The translations under genes were made by a program, and so were the position numbers. From Cryptomeria japonica (lineage: Eukaryota > Streptophyta > Pinopsida > Cupressales > Cupressaceae), in assembly GCF_030272615.1 (NCBI RefSeq), contig NC_081410.1, positions 128,269,640-128,333,639 of the forward strand: 64,000 nucleotides of DNA, written 5' to 3'. The notes beneath the pieces were generated by a model. The model made no database searches. It was not told the DNA's origin and worked only from the letters and a program-made list of their open reading frames with translations. Within the stretch, counting starts at the first letter, position 1. Each line of letters begins with the position of its first letter. Positions 11,088 to 23,000 of this stretch are shown piece by piece.

Positions 11088-14000
11088 GTACATATGTTCT
11101 TATCTTATTCTTTACTTTTTACTTCACTGTTTCATTTCTGATTTCTTTATGCAAATTTTTTTATTTTCCTGTGAGGTGTGTGATTTAGATGTCACGACCT
11201 AGGGCTATCTCTTACATTAAATTTATTTGAGATTTGTAACTGAACCTGACCTTGTTTATTGGGCGCGTCACATATAGGATCAGCTGTGGTAGTTTCTTTG
11301 GATTAAACATTCAACATTTTGTACAATTAAATATTTGACTGGAAATTTGAACATGGATCTCTACAATGGAAACTTAGATGATTCACCGCTTGAATTCATA
11401 CCAATTGGCTAGTTCTTGCTTGCACTTTAAAAATACATTGAAAATAAATACTGTGTCTTTCTTTCAATAATTGTGATTCCCCAGTCTGTAGAAGTGCTCG
11501 TTCTTGATTAGCTGCGCATTGAATTTGCCCCAAACTTTACAGCTTTTTTGGTTTTCCATTTGTGTAATAGAATTTCGTAATGCTCATTTGTTTGATTCCA
11601 CAATCATTATGGTAACGGATCAGGACATAATTTCAATAATTTCACCACAGTGAAATCTGCGTGTCAGGTCCGACCTTGAATTTTCTCTTTTGGATGGCAA
11701 TTTACCTTATCTGCTTCATATTTGTGATCAGTGAAGGAAAAAGTATTTGTTTTCTCAACGTAGATCATCTGAAACTATATGGCAGTATAGGTAAACATTG
11801 TCGGCATGACGCCTGTAAATTGAATGGATTAGTTTCTGCAGGAAAAAAGTTAAAAAAGAAAAATGTTGTAAATTCTTTTTCTGGCAAAACTGTGACAACT
11901 CTTTGATGATCAACGTTTTGGACCACACTCTGTGTTCCATTATCAGGATTTAAAAAGGTAATGGATTCTATAATTTAGAGATCCTTATATTATAGATAAC
12001 TCTGTGAAAACATCCAAGAGGGAAAATCACCTTCATAAAGGCTATAATCCCATGGGGTTCTAACCGAATCAAACACTAAATGATTACTGATGTTGCTCAT
12101 CCATAAGAGTTTGAATGATGGGAATCCAAGATTAATTTAGTACCAAGCCCTCATCTCTATTCAAGTTATCTGGCCAGTTTCAACAGCATTCCTGAGGCAA
12201 AGGTTGATTTTAAGGTCACAGCAAAGGCAAACATCAAAGGTTGGGTTTAAGGAAGAATATGTATTCACAGAATTTTTAGAGTTAACTGAGTTTTAATGGG
12301 TTTTCAGTTGGGTTACTGTGGCTGTAAGTACACCATGTTACTGCTTGATTGCAGCCTGAACAAACTTAATTTTAATGCTAGGTCACATCCTGATGGGTTA
12401 GCTTTTGAGTAGACTGGAGAACAGCAATGTTTTGAAATCAGTTGACTAATTGGCAAATGTTATCACTTTGCATGCTTAGCAGAAAACTATAGACACATTT
12501 ACGTCAGAAAATATTTTCTACATGTTTGATTCTTGAAAACAAGGTAACACTGTGTCATGACCCAATCCAAGTATTGAATGAAATGGCAGATCGCAAGACT
12601 TCATAATTTCATGGATAATAGAAACAATTGCTTGTTAACAGCAGTCGGATTTCTGTAGATCGATGGCAATAATGTTGACTTGGTGGTCAGCACCTCATTG
12701 GGGACTCGCGACATGGCTTAACTGCTTCTCGTGGGTTGGGTTAAATCTGGCGTTGATAGTTCAAACTTTTGGCGCAACGACAAACGATTCTAACAATTGG
12801 TATTAGAGCCTTGGGTCACGGGTTCAAGGCTCCCTTTAGTGGGTGCTGAAGGCTCAGTCAGTGCTGAGGGGGAGATTGTTGACTTGGTGGTCAACACTTC
12901 CTTGGGGACTTGTGACATGGCTTAACTGCCTCCTGTGGGTTGGGTTAAATCTGGTGTTTGTATCGGGCGTTGATAGTTCGAACTTTTGGCCCAATGGGAA
13001 ACGATTCCAACAATTAAGACTCATTGTTTGATCGACCTTTTTCCCATTTGGCAATAGCGGTTTCCTCTATAACAAGACGATTAGTTAGAAAAGAGAAGCT
13101 TATTTTATTAAAGAAACGTATCCTTAAGAGCAATATAAAAAAATGAAATCAAAGGGTGTATCGCTGGTCAAGACATCACTCTCTGCCCTTGGTCGAAACT
13201 CTCTTGATTGGTTAGTTTAGAGTCTTAACAATTTATTAAACTAGACAGTCCTCCAATAGCTACGTAAGATAGTAATTCTACAGCGATAGGATATAGGAGG
13301 ATGTTTTATGAAGATATGCATAATTAAGAAGATGCGATTACATTCTAGCAGCCTCAAGTTCTTATTGAAGAGGCACAAAATATTTTTATTAAATTAATAA
13401 CAATCTGATAATTTGTTCCATGGCCTTTGGGGACGGGGAGACGGGGGGACGTGGGGACGGGCTTCGGGGACGGGGGGACAAAGGGAAAAAGTTTGGGGGA
13501 TGGGTTTCGGGGACAGGGGGACTTGGGCCTGAGGGGGGGGAGCGCGTTTCCGTGGAACACCACAATCAAGATAATTACAATGAGTGGTAGTCAAAAAGCA
13601 GCGGTCACTAAGAAGAAGACACTACCTTAGAAGAAAGGGACGTGGATTATGGAAGGACATGACTCTTCCACTCCAATTAAGAGGATATATATTGGAGATC
13701 GGTATTCAAGGAGGGAGGAAGCAGTAAATAAATCAATCGAACAGCAGAGAATAAAAAGACAAAGGAACTATATATATATATATCAAAGTTCCTAGACTCG
13801 GACTCGGCTCTGACTCGGCAAGGCTGACTCGACTCGTGACTCGGCTCGGACTCGGCAATGACTCGGCAAAATAAGAAAACCCTTGAAATTTAGAGATTTT
13901 TAACGATTTAAAACTTGTTTCATACACCCATTATTGAATTAAGCTTAAAGACACTATAACATCATCAAATAGAAGCTAATTTGATCACATACATAAACAT

Positions 14001-17000
14001 ACATCCATCACATGCATAGAAATGTAAATTGTAGCTGAAGGAATTAGAAAACATAGATATATAGAGTTATAAATGTTGTCCAATGTATATAAAATCCATG
14101 ACTTCAAATGTTCCCAAACATATATGTAACTGTAAAGTGTAAACAAAAACAAGTCTATGGCTCAGGCTCTGGCTCAGCCTCGTCTATCTGCCTCCTAGAA
14201 AGGCATCTAAGGTAGGTCCTGGATGACTGAGTAGCCATAGTTTCTGCCTGTGATGTGCCAGTCTGAGTAGCCATAGGTGTTGGGGACGAGGGGACGTGTT
14301 TCCGGGACGGGGGGACCAAGGGCCTAAGTTTGGGGACGGGGGGGGTGGCGGGGTGGTGGTGCTGATATAGTTATACATATACATATAGTACTTGAAAAAC
14401 TAGTTTTGAAAAGATGTATGACAGTAATACAGTATAAGAATTACATTTTCAAATGAGACTATAGGAAATTTGAAATACTAAATCTAAATACCAATTACCA
14501 AGATTTCTAAGTTGTGTTGTTATATGGAGCCTAATCAGAGTCAGAGGTTAGATTTTCCCTACTTCTATCGGCGCGGTTTCCCCCTATATTTTTCAACGGG
14601 GGTTTGGGGGCAGCGCCCCTTGCGCGTTCCCTGTCGCGATACAGGGCGGGGTCGAGGGGCAGCGCCCCGCGAGGCCAAAAATACTTTTATTATTTTCTAA
14701 AGGCGTCGGGTGTTATAAGAAAGGGAAATGGCGAAAAAAGTCATTAAAAAATGTTATGATTTTTTTTTATTTTTTACTGCACTTTATTAAGTGACTCCAG
14801 CCGGGTCACGACCCTCGGACTCGGCGAGTCAGGGAATGATTCGCTTGACTCGGCGAGTCAGGCGAGTCACACCCTCTGACTCGTCCGAGCCCGGGTTAGG
14901 GTCACCGTGACCCGGCAGGGGTCACCCGGCCCGCTGACTCGCGTGACTCGCGTGACTCGCCGCGAGTCACGGAACTCTGATATATATATATGATTGTCTT
15001 TTTATTCTCTGCTGTTTCTTTTATATATATAGTTACACCTCTAACCATCTTACATCTCTTATTTGAAAGGAATTTGTGATTTTAGGGCAAAAACTAGGGC
15101 ATTTTCAAAAGGGGACATTATAAATGGTATCAGAGCATGATCCTGCCATCGTGCATGGTAAAGATGAATCAATGAATCATTCTAGTCAATAAGAATGAAT
15201 CTAACAATATGTGTATTCGTGTTTATGCTCCGTGTTTGCATATATATCTGTTGATATTAATTAGGGAAGGGCGGATTCATATTGCCTTGGGCAACATTGG
15301 AATCCGCCCAAATAAGGTCTGGCCCCTCTTCCCTCCAACGTGGCCCTATTCCCCATGCTATATCAAATAAACACTCAGCGCACTATCCAATAGGGCCGAC
15401 CCTACTAACAAGGCAGATAAAAGGAAATAATTAAAAGTTTAATTATTGAAAAGCCGACCTAGTTAAGGAGTTCGCTCCATATAAATAAAAGATCAAGATT
15501 CATTTGTTATACAATCAAGTCAATTAAGCTCCTTCATCTTATGCGAAAATCGTCATATTTGCCTAAGTGCGAACTTCAGTCTTCTGCAACTACAGCAACC
15601 TTCATCTATCATTAGGAGGTGCGAAATCCATCTTGAGGTGTTGGCAAATTCAGTGAATGCACAGCGAACTGATTGGAGATCTGCTATTCATACACACGCA
15701 GCAAGGACTACCATTTATGTATACCAAGCGAACTGCTTAAAGGACTGCCATCTAGGTCATACACAGCGAATTCTTTGGAGGCCTACAATCTAGGGTAATG
15801 GAGCAGCAGCATCTATCCTTCATATGACATCAAGTGATTGTTGAAGGCAGTCACCTCATACCTCTTGTGACAGCAACATCTGAACCTGCAAATACATGAG
15901 ATAAGTGTTGTAATGATTACATAACTATAATCCATAATCAGATCTAAGGATCTTTTCTGGCTGGGTTTTTCCTCCTAGGAGGTTTTCCCAGGGTAACTGT
16001 GTCTTGCTGTTAATTTGTTTATTTCTATGTTGTCATTTTCTTTCAGGTAAACAAACTAAATCTAAATTTCTAAGTTATGTCAATCTGAAAGTGTTAAAAT
16101 TAACAATATCCATGTGTATGCTTCGTGTTTTCATGTGTATGCTACGTGTTTGGTTCATACCTGATTTGTTTCCAGCATGTCTACTCCATACGATTACTTT
16201 ATGCTTGACAATTATGAAATTTCTCAAGTATAAGATCTCTTGATATTGTCAAACAGAAATAATCTAGATTTACAAGAAATAAGGTGTTAAGTTTTGCATT
16301 TCTTAACAGCCACCAAGGTTTCTAATGCAAATATAAAGCTCTGCAGTATGTTAGCATCCAGAAGAGTTAAAATACACAGTCCTATAATGAGGGCAATCTA
16401 TTTGTTCCCATGTCTTATATATCTCTAGTTACTCATTCACATCTCAATAGAGCACATTGTAGACTACTTAACCCTATGACACTGTTTGAAACTTTAAACA
16501 GGATACCCATAGCCTTACATATAAGAAACTTACAGAGGTTGTGTGCAATATCACACTAAAGAACCTCCAATTGAGGAAAAAAACTTATCTTTTTAGTGCG
16601 TATCAGATACATGCTGCTCCTAATCATGCAAAGCACAAGCATGAGAACAAAATGATTCATTATTTATAACAGGACTATCTATGTGTGACTGAACATAGCA
16701 ATCCATCACCATGTGAAGCTTCTTTTCAAATATTATACAGTCTAACTCATAAAATAGGGAGGATTCCTTTTTCCTACATTGACCCCCCAAAAATAAAACA
16801 CAACTAATTCCTCGTTGACGCAATAGGGGAAAATTGAATTTTGATTTACAATGCTATTGCCAGGTAGCCTATGATCTTCCTCTCAGCGGATGGGAGAAAA
16901 CTTATCTTAAAACTAATTAATAGGTAACTTGAGACCAAATTTGCAACTTGATGTAAGAAACCAAATATATTGTAAATTCTCAAGGAATTGGTTTAAGATC

Positions 17001-20000
17001 CTTCCATTGCAAAAGATTGGATAGTTAATTATGATAAGGTTCCTTTAAAGCTTCATCGAATCTATCGTTCTGTTATGGAGGGGAGATGTGGGCATATAAG
17101 GAAAGCAATTAGCTTGATGGTCCATTTGAGTTGAGTAACCTTGAGTGGGGCCGGGAGGCCGATTGATGGATGTCATTCCACGCTCCTGGGCTTGATGGAT
17201 AAGCTCAAGGCGCCTTGTATGATCTCCCGTGGTGCTTCATAATGTGGATAGGTTGTTGGGTAAAGTCTGAAGGGAATCCACATCACATTATGTAAGATGA
17301 TTAAGATAATGTCTCTCACCCTACTAGGAAAGATTAATCTTATATCTAACATGATTGAGGGGTCTCAATTGAGATCTAATTGGTAAAGTTATACCTCCAA
17401 CCATCTTACATTTCTTATTTGAATGGAATTTGTGATTTTAGGGCAAAAATTAGGATCAATTGAATTATACAGGCTCCACTTGGTCAATGGAAGACAGAAT
17501 AGAACATGTAGATATGAAGGTACCAATAGGTATCAAATTTATCCGCTTTAAAGAAGATAACTAGTTGAATTGGTCCTTTGATGATAAATGAGGCTTACAC
17601 TCCAAGTTTATTGGATTGTTATTTGAAATTATAATATTTTTGGCTTAAGGTAGGTGCATATTCATAAATTTTTAGAAGAAAACATAATTTTCCTTATTTT
17701 ACTGTGTGCTGCCTGTATCTTAACACTGTATCTGAAAGTGTTGCAGTTGTTTTTGTCTCTTTTAAGCTCTAGACTTAAATGCTAGCTATTTTCAGCAACA
17801 TCATTAAAGTTGGTCAATTAATATTAATCTACTTCTATTTTCTAACTGGCTTCTGATATGTATTTTATAATCAAGTGTTAAGAGTTGTAGAATAGAATTG
17901 GTGCACCATTTTAGTGGACTCCCGTGCATTATAATGCCTTTCTGATGCGCATCAAGGGGTTAAGTGCTTAAACTTGAGCATGGCATGAACTAAGTTTTGC
18001 CCTTAGTAGTTTTTGGTTAGCACTCAAGCTTTCAAATATGTACTTTTCAACCACAAACATTGCTGAAACATTTGATGTTGGATGAGGCTTTTCATCAAGA
18101 CAATGATTCATACCAATCAGATTTGGAATGTATTCCCACCTCCTTGATTCTACAGTGCTTCTTTAATGCTATATCCTTATTTAAATACCATTCCTAGGAT
18201 TTTGGGGCTATTTCTTAGCTCTAGGTATCCACTTCTTGCATTCCTATGTTTTTAAATCTCCCCCTCCTCCTCACCCTACCCTTTGCTCACCAGGTACTGG
18301 GTGGAACATAGGCAAATCCTAAAACAGGATTTACAAAGTTGTGACTACACCTGGTAGGAAGGAACAAGGGTGTAGGGGCACAAGGGCCATTTAAAGAGAA
18401 CAGGGCGAAAATCTCAAGCAAGGCTATGATACCAACTAATATGGCTAGAGACAAATCAATGTGAGAGAGTCTGAGACTCTGAACATAGGTCCAAATCTGA
18501 AGCCAAATAAACTATAACGTAAGAAATATGGATGTGCATTTCCTTGAACGTTTGACTGTATTGGTATGTATTTTTTAGATTTTGAACACTTGCTTCAATA
18601 AATGAAAATAATCAAGGGTATTTTATATTTGAGAGTTCTTCTTAGATAAAAGATACCTTATAATCAAGAATGTCTAAGGTTGTTAAATATTTCAGGTGGC
18701 ACTTAGATGGGATTTGTGATTCACTTTCAAATCTCAACTCTAACCTTCAATCTTTAACTGCTTTTCAGGCAAGTTAACTGAGAAACACTTGATTTTTTAC
18801 CAAGCAGATTGAATATCAGAAATAGCTTAAAAAAACTTGGAAATATTCCCCAAGAATTCCAGACATGACCTCATTAAACTTGGAATCAGAGGTTGCAAAT
18901 AACTTTTTATGACGTCAAATTCAGGGAGGCTTAGATGTTAAAAAATGTATACCTAAATTTTGCTTATCGTACAACAAAGCTTTGAACAATACAGTTTAAA
19001 TAGCTTTAAAGGTTTTTAGGAAGCTGCAAAACCCGGTCCTCATGCATTTTGGCAGCAGTGTTTATAGCGATCCTTAATCTATAGGACCTGTTTTAACTTT
19101 TACTGTATTGAATCTATGTATACAATCTACCAGGAGATAAGAAATGATTAAGCACTTTAATCAATTTTTGTTGTTTATGAGGCCAAAAAACTTGTATACC
19201 TGAATATCATATTCATTTTATATCATTAGCACAAATATATTTTTAGGTCTGAATAGGAATTCTGATATAAATTGCTTTCAGTGTATAGATACATCCTGAT
19301 CTTTTGTTCTAGGCTTCTCTAACTGGTACTTTTCCATTATTTCATGCTGTGATCCAGGAACTACATGACTTAACAGTTGTCAGGTATGAAAGGTCTGCTG
19401 GTGTAGCTATACTACATATCAATCAAAACTCTTTTTCATGGTGATGCAATTAGGATGAATGAAGCCTCAAAAGAATTCAATATGTTATTTCTATTGCTAT
19501 TTGTATAGCTGTGGTTGTATGATTCTTGGTTTGATATTTTAGTTCTGCCTAAGTTGCTACCTTCCATAATTAGCATGAATGTGGAATATGAGAAATATAA
19601 TCACACAGTAATCTACATTTTTTACCTTTGCAGTTGATGATTGTTTATGTTGCTAGACTTAGCATGTAAGGACTAGGAAAGCACAAGTATTCTTATGAGT
19701 GCATATTCTTTCAAATCGTTTGGTCTGTTGGCTAAATTTTGTCTCTTTATGCTAAAGGCGCAGACTAAAGCACCAAGTATCATATTTACGTAAGACTATT
19801 TAATTTTCATTTGTCATTATAGCTTTTGTTTTAGTTTTGAAACAAAACTCAGAAAGCTATATATTTGCCCCTGATGTAAAAGTAGAACCATAGTTGTTGC
19901 AAAGAAGGTTAGCTATAATTATGTCAGTAACAGAAGCCTGTTTGAAGTTTATATCTTTTCTAGTTTTCACTAATGGTTGTCTTTGGTGTTCTGAAGAAAG

Positions 20001-23000
20001 GAACAAGACGATGTCGTATATCATTCTAAAACATATTGTTCCAGGGAAAGAAGCAGGATAGCTTGGAAAATTATTGATGAGGTAACCATCAGATACTATC
20101 AAATCTATGTAAATTGATAAGCAGCCTCTGCAATGTGGCTCTAATGTTTACTATTTTTGTAACAATCTTTTAGATGCCAACATAAATATTATCACTTAAT
20201 AAATTTTGTTTCAATTTGTTTGGTATAGTATTTGATGCCATTTGTGGAAGAAGAGAATTACAACCTCTCAAAGACCTGTCGGCTTCATGCAGCAAATGAC
20301 ATGTTTAGAGAACAAGAGCTACACAAGGATCATTTACGAGTTAATGAATGGCAGTGTGGCTTTTGCCAAAAAATATTTCTTTCAGAGAATTATCTTGAGC
20401 AACATTTTGACAATCGTCACCAAAATCTTCTGAACATTGTAAGTCAATATGCTCATTAGAGATATGAGAAACTCATATTACTAGCTCTGGCCTTTTTAAT
20501 GGTAGGCACAGTTACTTTCAGATCATTATATATCAATAGATTTTATATTAATCAACTAGATGCTCTAAACAATTCAGATTGACTTTTTTGTCAATTCCAG
20601 AGAATTATATAAATTGAATGTAGCCCTATTTGTTTTGTTATGGCAATGTTCACATTAAATTAGTTATATTCACTATCTCAAGACAAAACAAATACATATC
20701 AGGGCTTTAATGGTTAAATAACAAACCAAGTTAACCTTGTGTACATTTATGACACTCTTATGAGCTGAAGTTATTAACTATAATCAATTCTGGATGGGCC
20801 AGTGCTGTTCCCTTAGCTTGTTGACAGCACATTAGGAGAGTTGATGTTTTTAATCACACCATAGAATTCGATTTTGATTGCAATTAATAAAGAGGACATG
20901 AAAATTCCTAAGTTACCAGTTCTGGTTTGGTTTGTGGATTTGGCCAATTTTTTTTTGGGTTTGGGTTAGTCCATACAAAAATGAAAATTGTATAAAAATC
21001 ATAAATATATACACATTTCCAGCAGTAATCAGTTCAGAATACCTCATAGCATCATATACTAAACAAACTGCCATAAAGATAAAAAATACTACAATGTCAG
21101 TTACTCAAAAACGTGAATGTCATGATAAGATATTTATTGTTTAAACTTATATATTAAATTTAACAATAATAATGTCAATAAGCAGCCTTCAGGCTTGAGC
21201 GTCATATGGGTCTTCAAAATAATAATAATACAGGTACTAGTATAAAACTAGTTTATTTGTCTTTCAAATGCTTTAGAAGTTGCTTTTAGGGTTAAGGATT
21301 TTTTTATAACTTTTTATCCATCACAGTCAAGGACAAAGATGGATCCACATAGCAAATGCTGCGGTCCGATCAATTCTGCAGCCAGAACAATCCAGATCCC
21401 AAACTGGGTGCTGATCAAACCTGGATCTTTGGCCCCTGTGCAGCAAACTGGTAACTTAGGGTAATTCTAGTAGACTCTTTTCAATTATAGGGCGGTCGTT
21501 GTATTGCACTCTACTGAGGCTTTTGTCCCAGCGCTGAGGACTACCTGTATATATATAACTTGTGCTGTGTGCTTGATATATATTCATGAATACGAGTTCT
21601 TAGGTATAGGCTTGGGTGGAGATAACCCTGTTTCTGCTTTTGATTGCAAACATTTGCCAGTCCAGTACGTCTCTTTTGTCAGTCATGGGCATTAGTATAA
21701 ATGCTATTTTTCATTCCAGTAGTTGTGGCCACTACTTTAAATCACTGCTTTCATTGTTTTCTTGGATGTTTTTTCAATTTGTTCTTTTGGAAGATGGATA
21801 AACACAATTGATGTGTAGATTAGTTCTAATTAGGTAGTTAAATGATGAAAGTTTTTCTATATGAAGTGATTGTCAATTTACTTGTTTTATCTTAATTAAA
21901 ATCTGCTCATCTTGCTCAACTTGAATTTGTCTGGGAATTTGTAAATGTGGGATTGAGACCATTCTATGTTTTCTCAAAAAATGTTTGAATTGTATCTTTG
22001 TTGTGCATTTATGAACATTTTTTTGCAGTAGGTTAATTCTCAAATTTTTCTTTATTTGTTTGTCGAAGTTGGAATTTGATAGTAACTCCTAGTGCTTTAT
22101 GTGCATTTGGAATAAGAATATAAGGCAAAACTGAAACTGGGTGCAGAGCCGGGGTAATTGCTTGGCAGATATGTGTGGTGCATTACACTGTGATGTTATG
22201 GACAAATCCAAGCCACCGAAGACAAAATGCAATCTTGCTGCTGTGGACAAGAATCACCATCTCTGTGAGGTTTTGATTGGCTACCATCCTAGATAGGTTT
22301 CATTGTTTTTTATATGAATGCCTTTATACTCCAGCAAAATTGTCTTCGTAATGAGATATTTGTTCTGCAGAGCCTTGCAAATAGTTGCTTCCCTCCCACT
22401 GAGGGCCCTTCTGCAAGGAGACTTCATGGTATGGTTTCCAGATAATTTTCTTATGTTTTATTCTTGAAAAAATAATTAATCAGTCAAACATAATTAAATT
22501 CCAGATTTCCTTAATAGGTTTCTGCACTTTATCTGCAACTTTTTTTTTGTGTGTAATCTTTGCTATTTGTTGTCTTAGCAAAAATACTCCTCAGTTGTAA
22601 TAAGGAATTGTCCTTCAAAACAATTAGAAAAAACTAATTTTGTTCTCAGTTTCATATACAGCTAGAATGTAAGTTCTAGTGTAATGAGGCAAGGATTGTT
22701 TGATAGGTTGCATATCACATGTCTGTTAAAGTATCAAGGTTTCACATTAATTGATTTGTTAATGCATAATGAAAAAATTTGACACATACAAGTTACAATC
22801 TATCATTCCCCAGCCCAGAAATTCTTCTTATGAGTCAGTCCTACTATAATCTCGGTTGTAAATCCCTTGACATCCTATACTCTCATTTACATATTATCAT
22901 AGAACATTGATTCTTGTTGTATTGGATAAAGTGATTCTTTATTTTGTCTTTTCATAGGGTCTTCTCTGCAAATGATATTCTTGCAAATTTAGATGAAATA

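Noticed and set aside
18424-18435. PBS-like GCTATGATACCA as proof of another LTR element
   Set aside because: No LTR terminus, polypurine tract or partner repeat was found near it.
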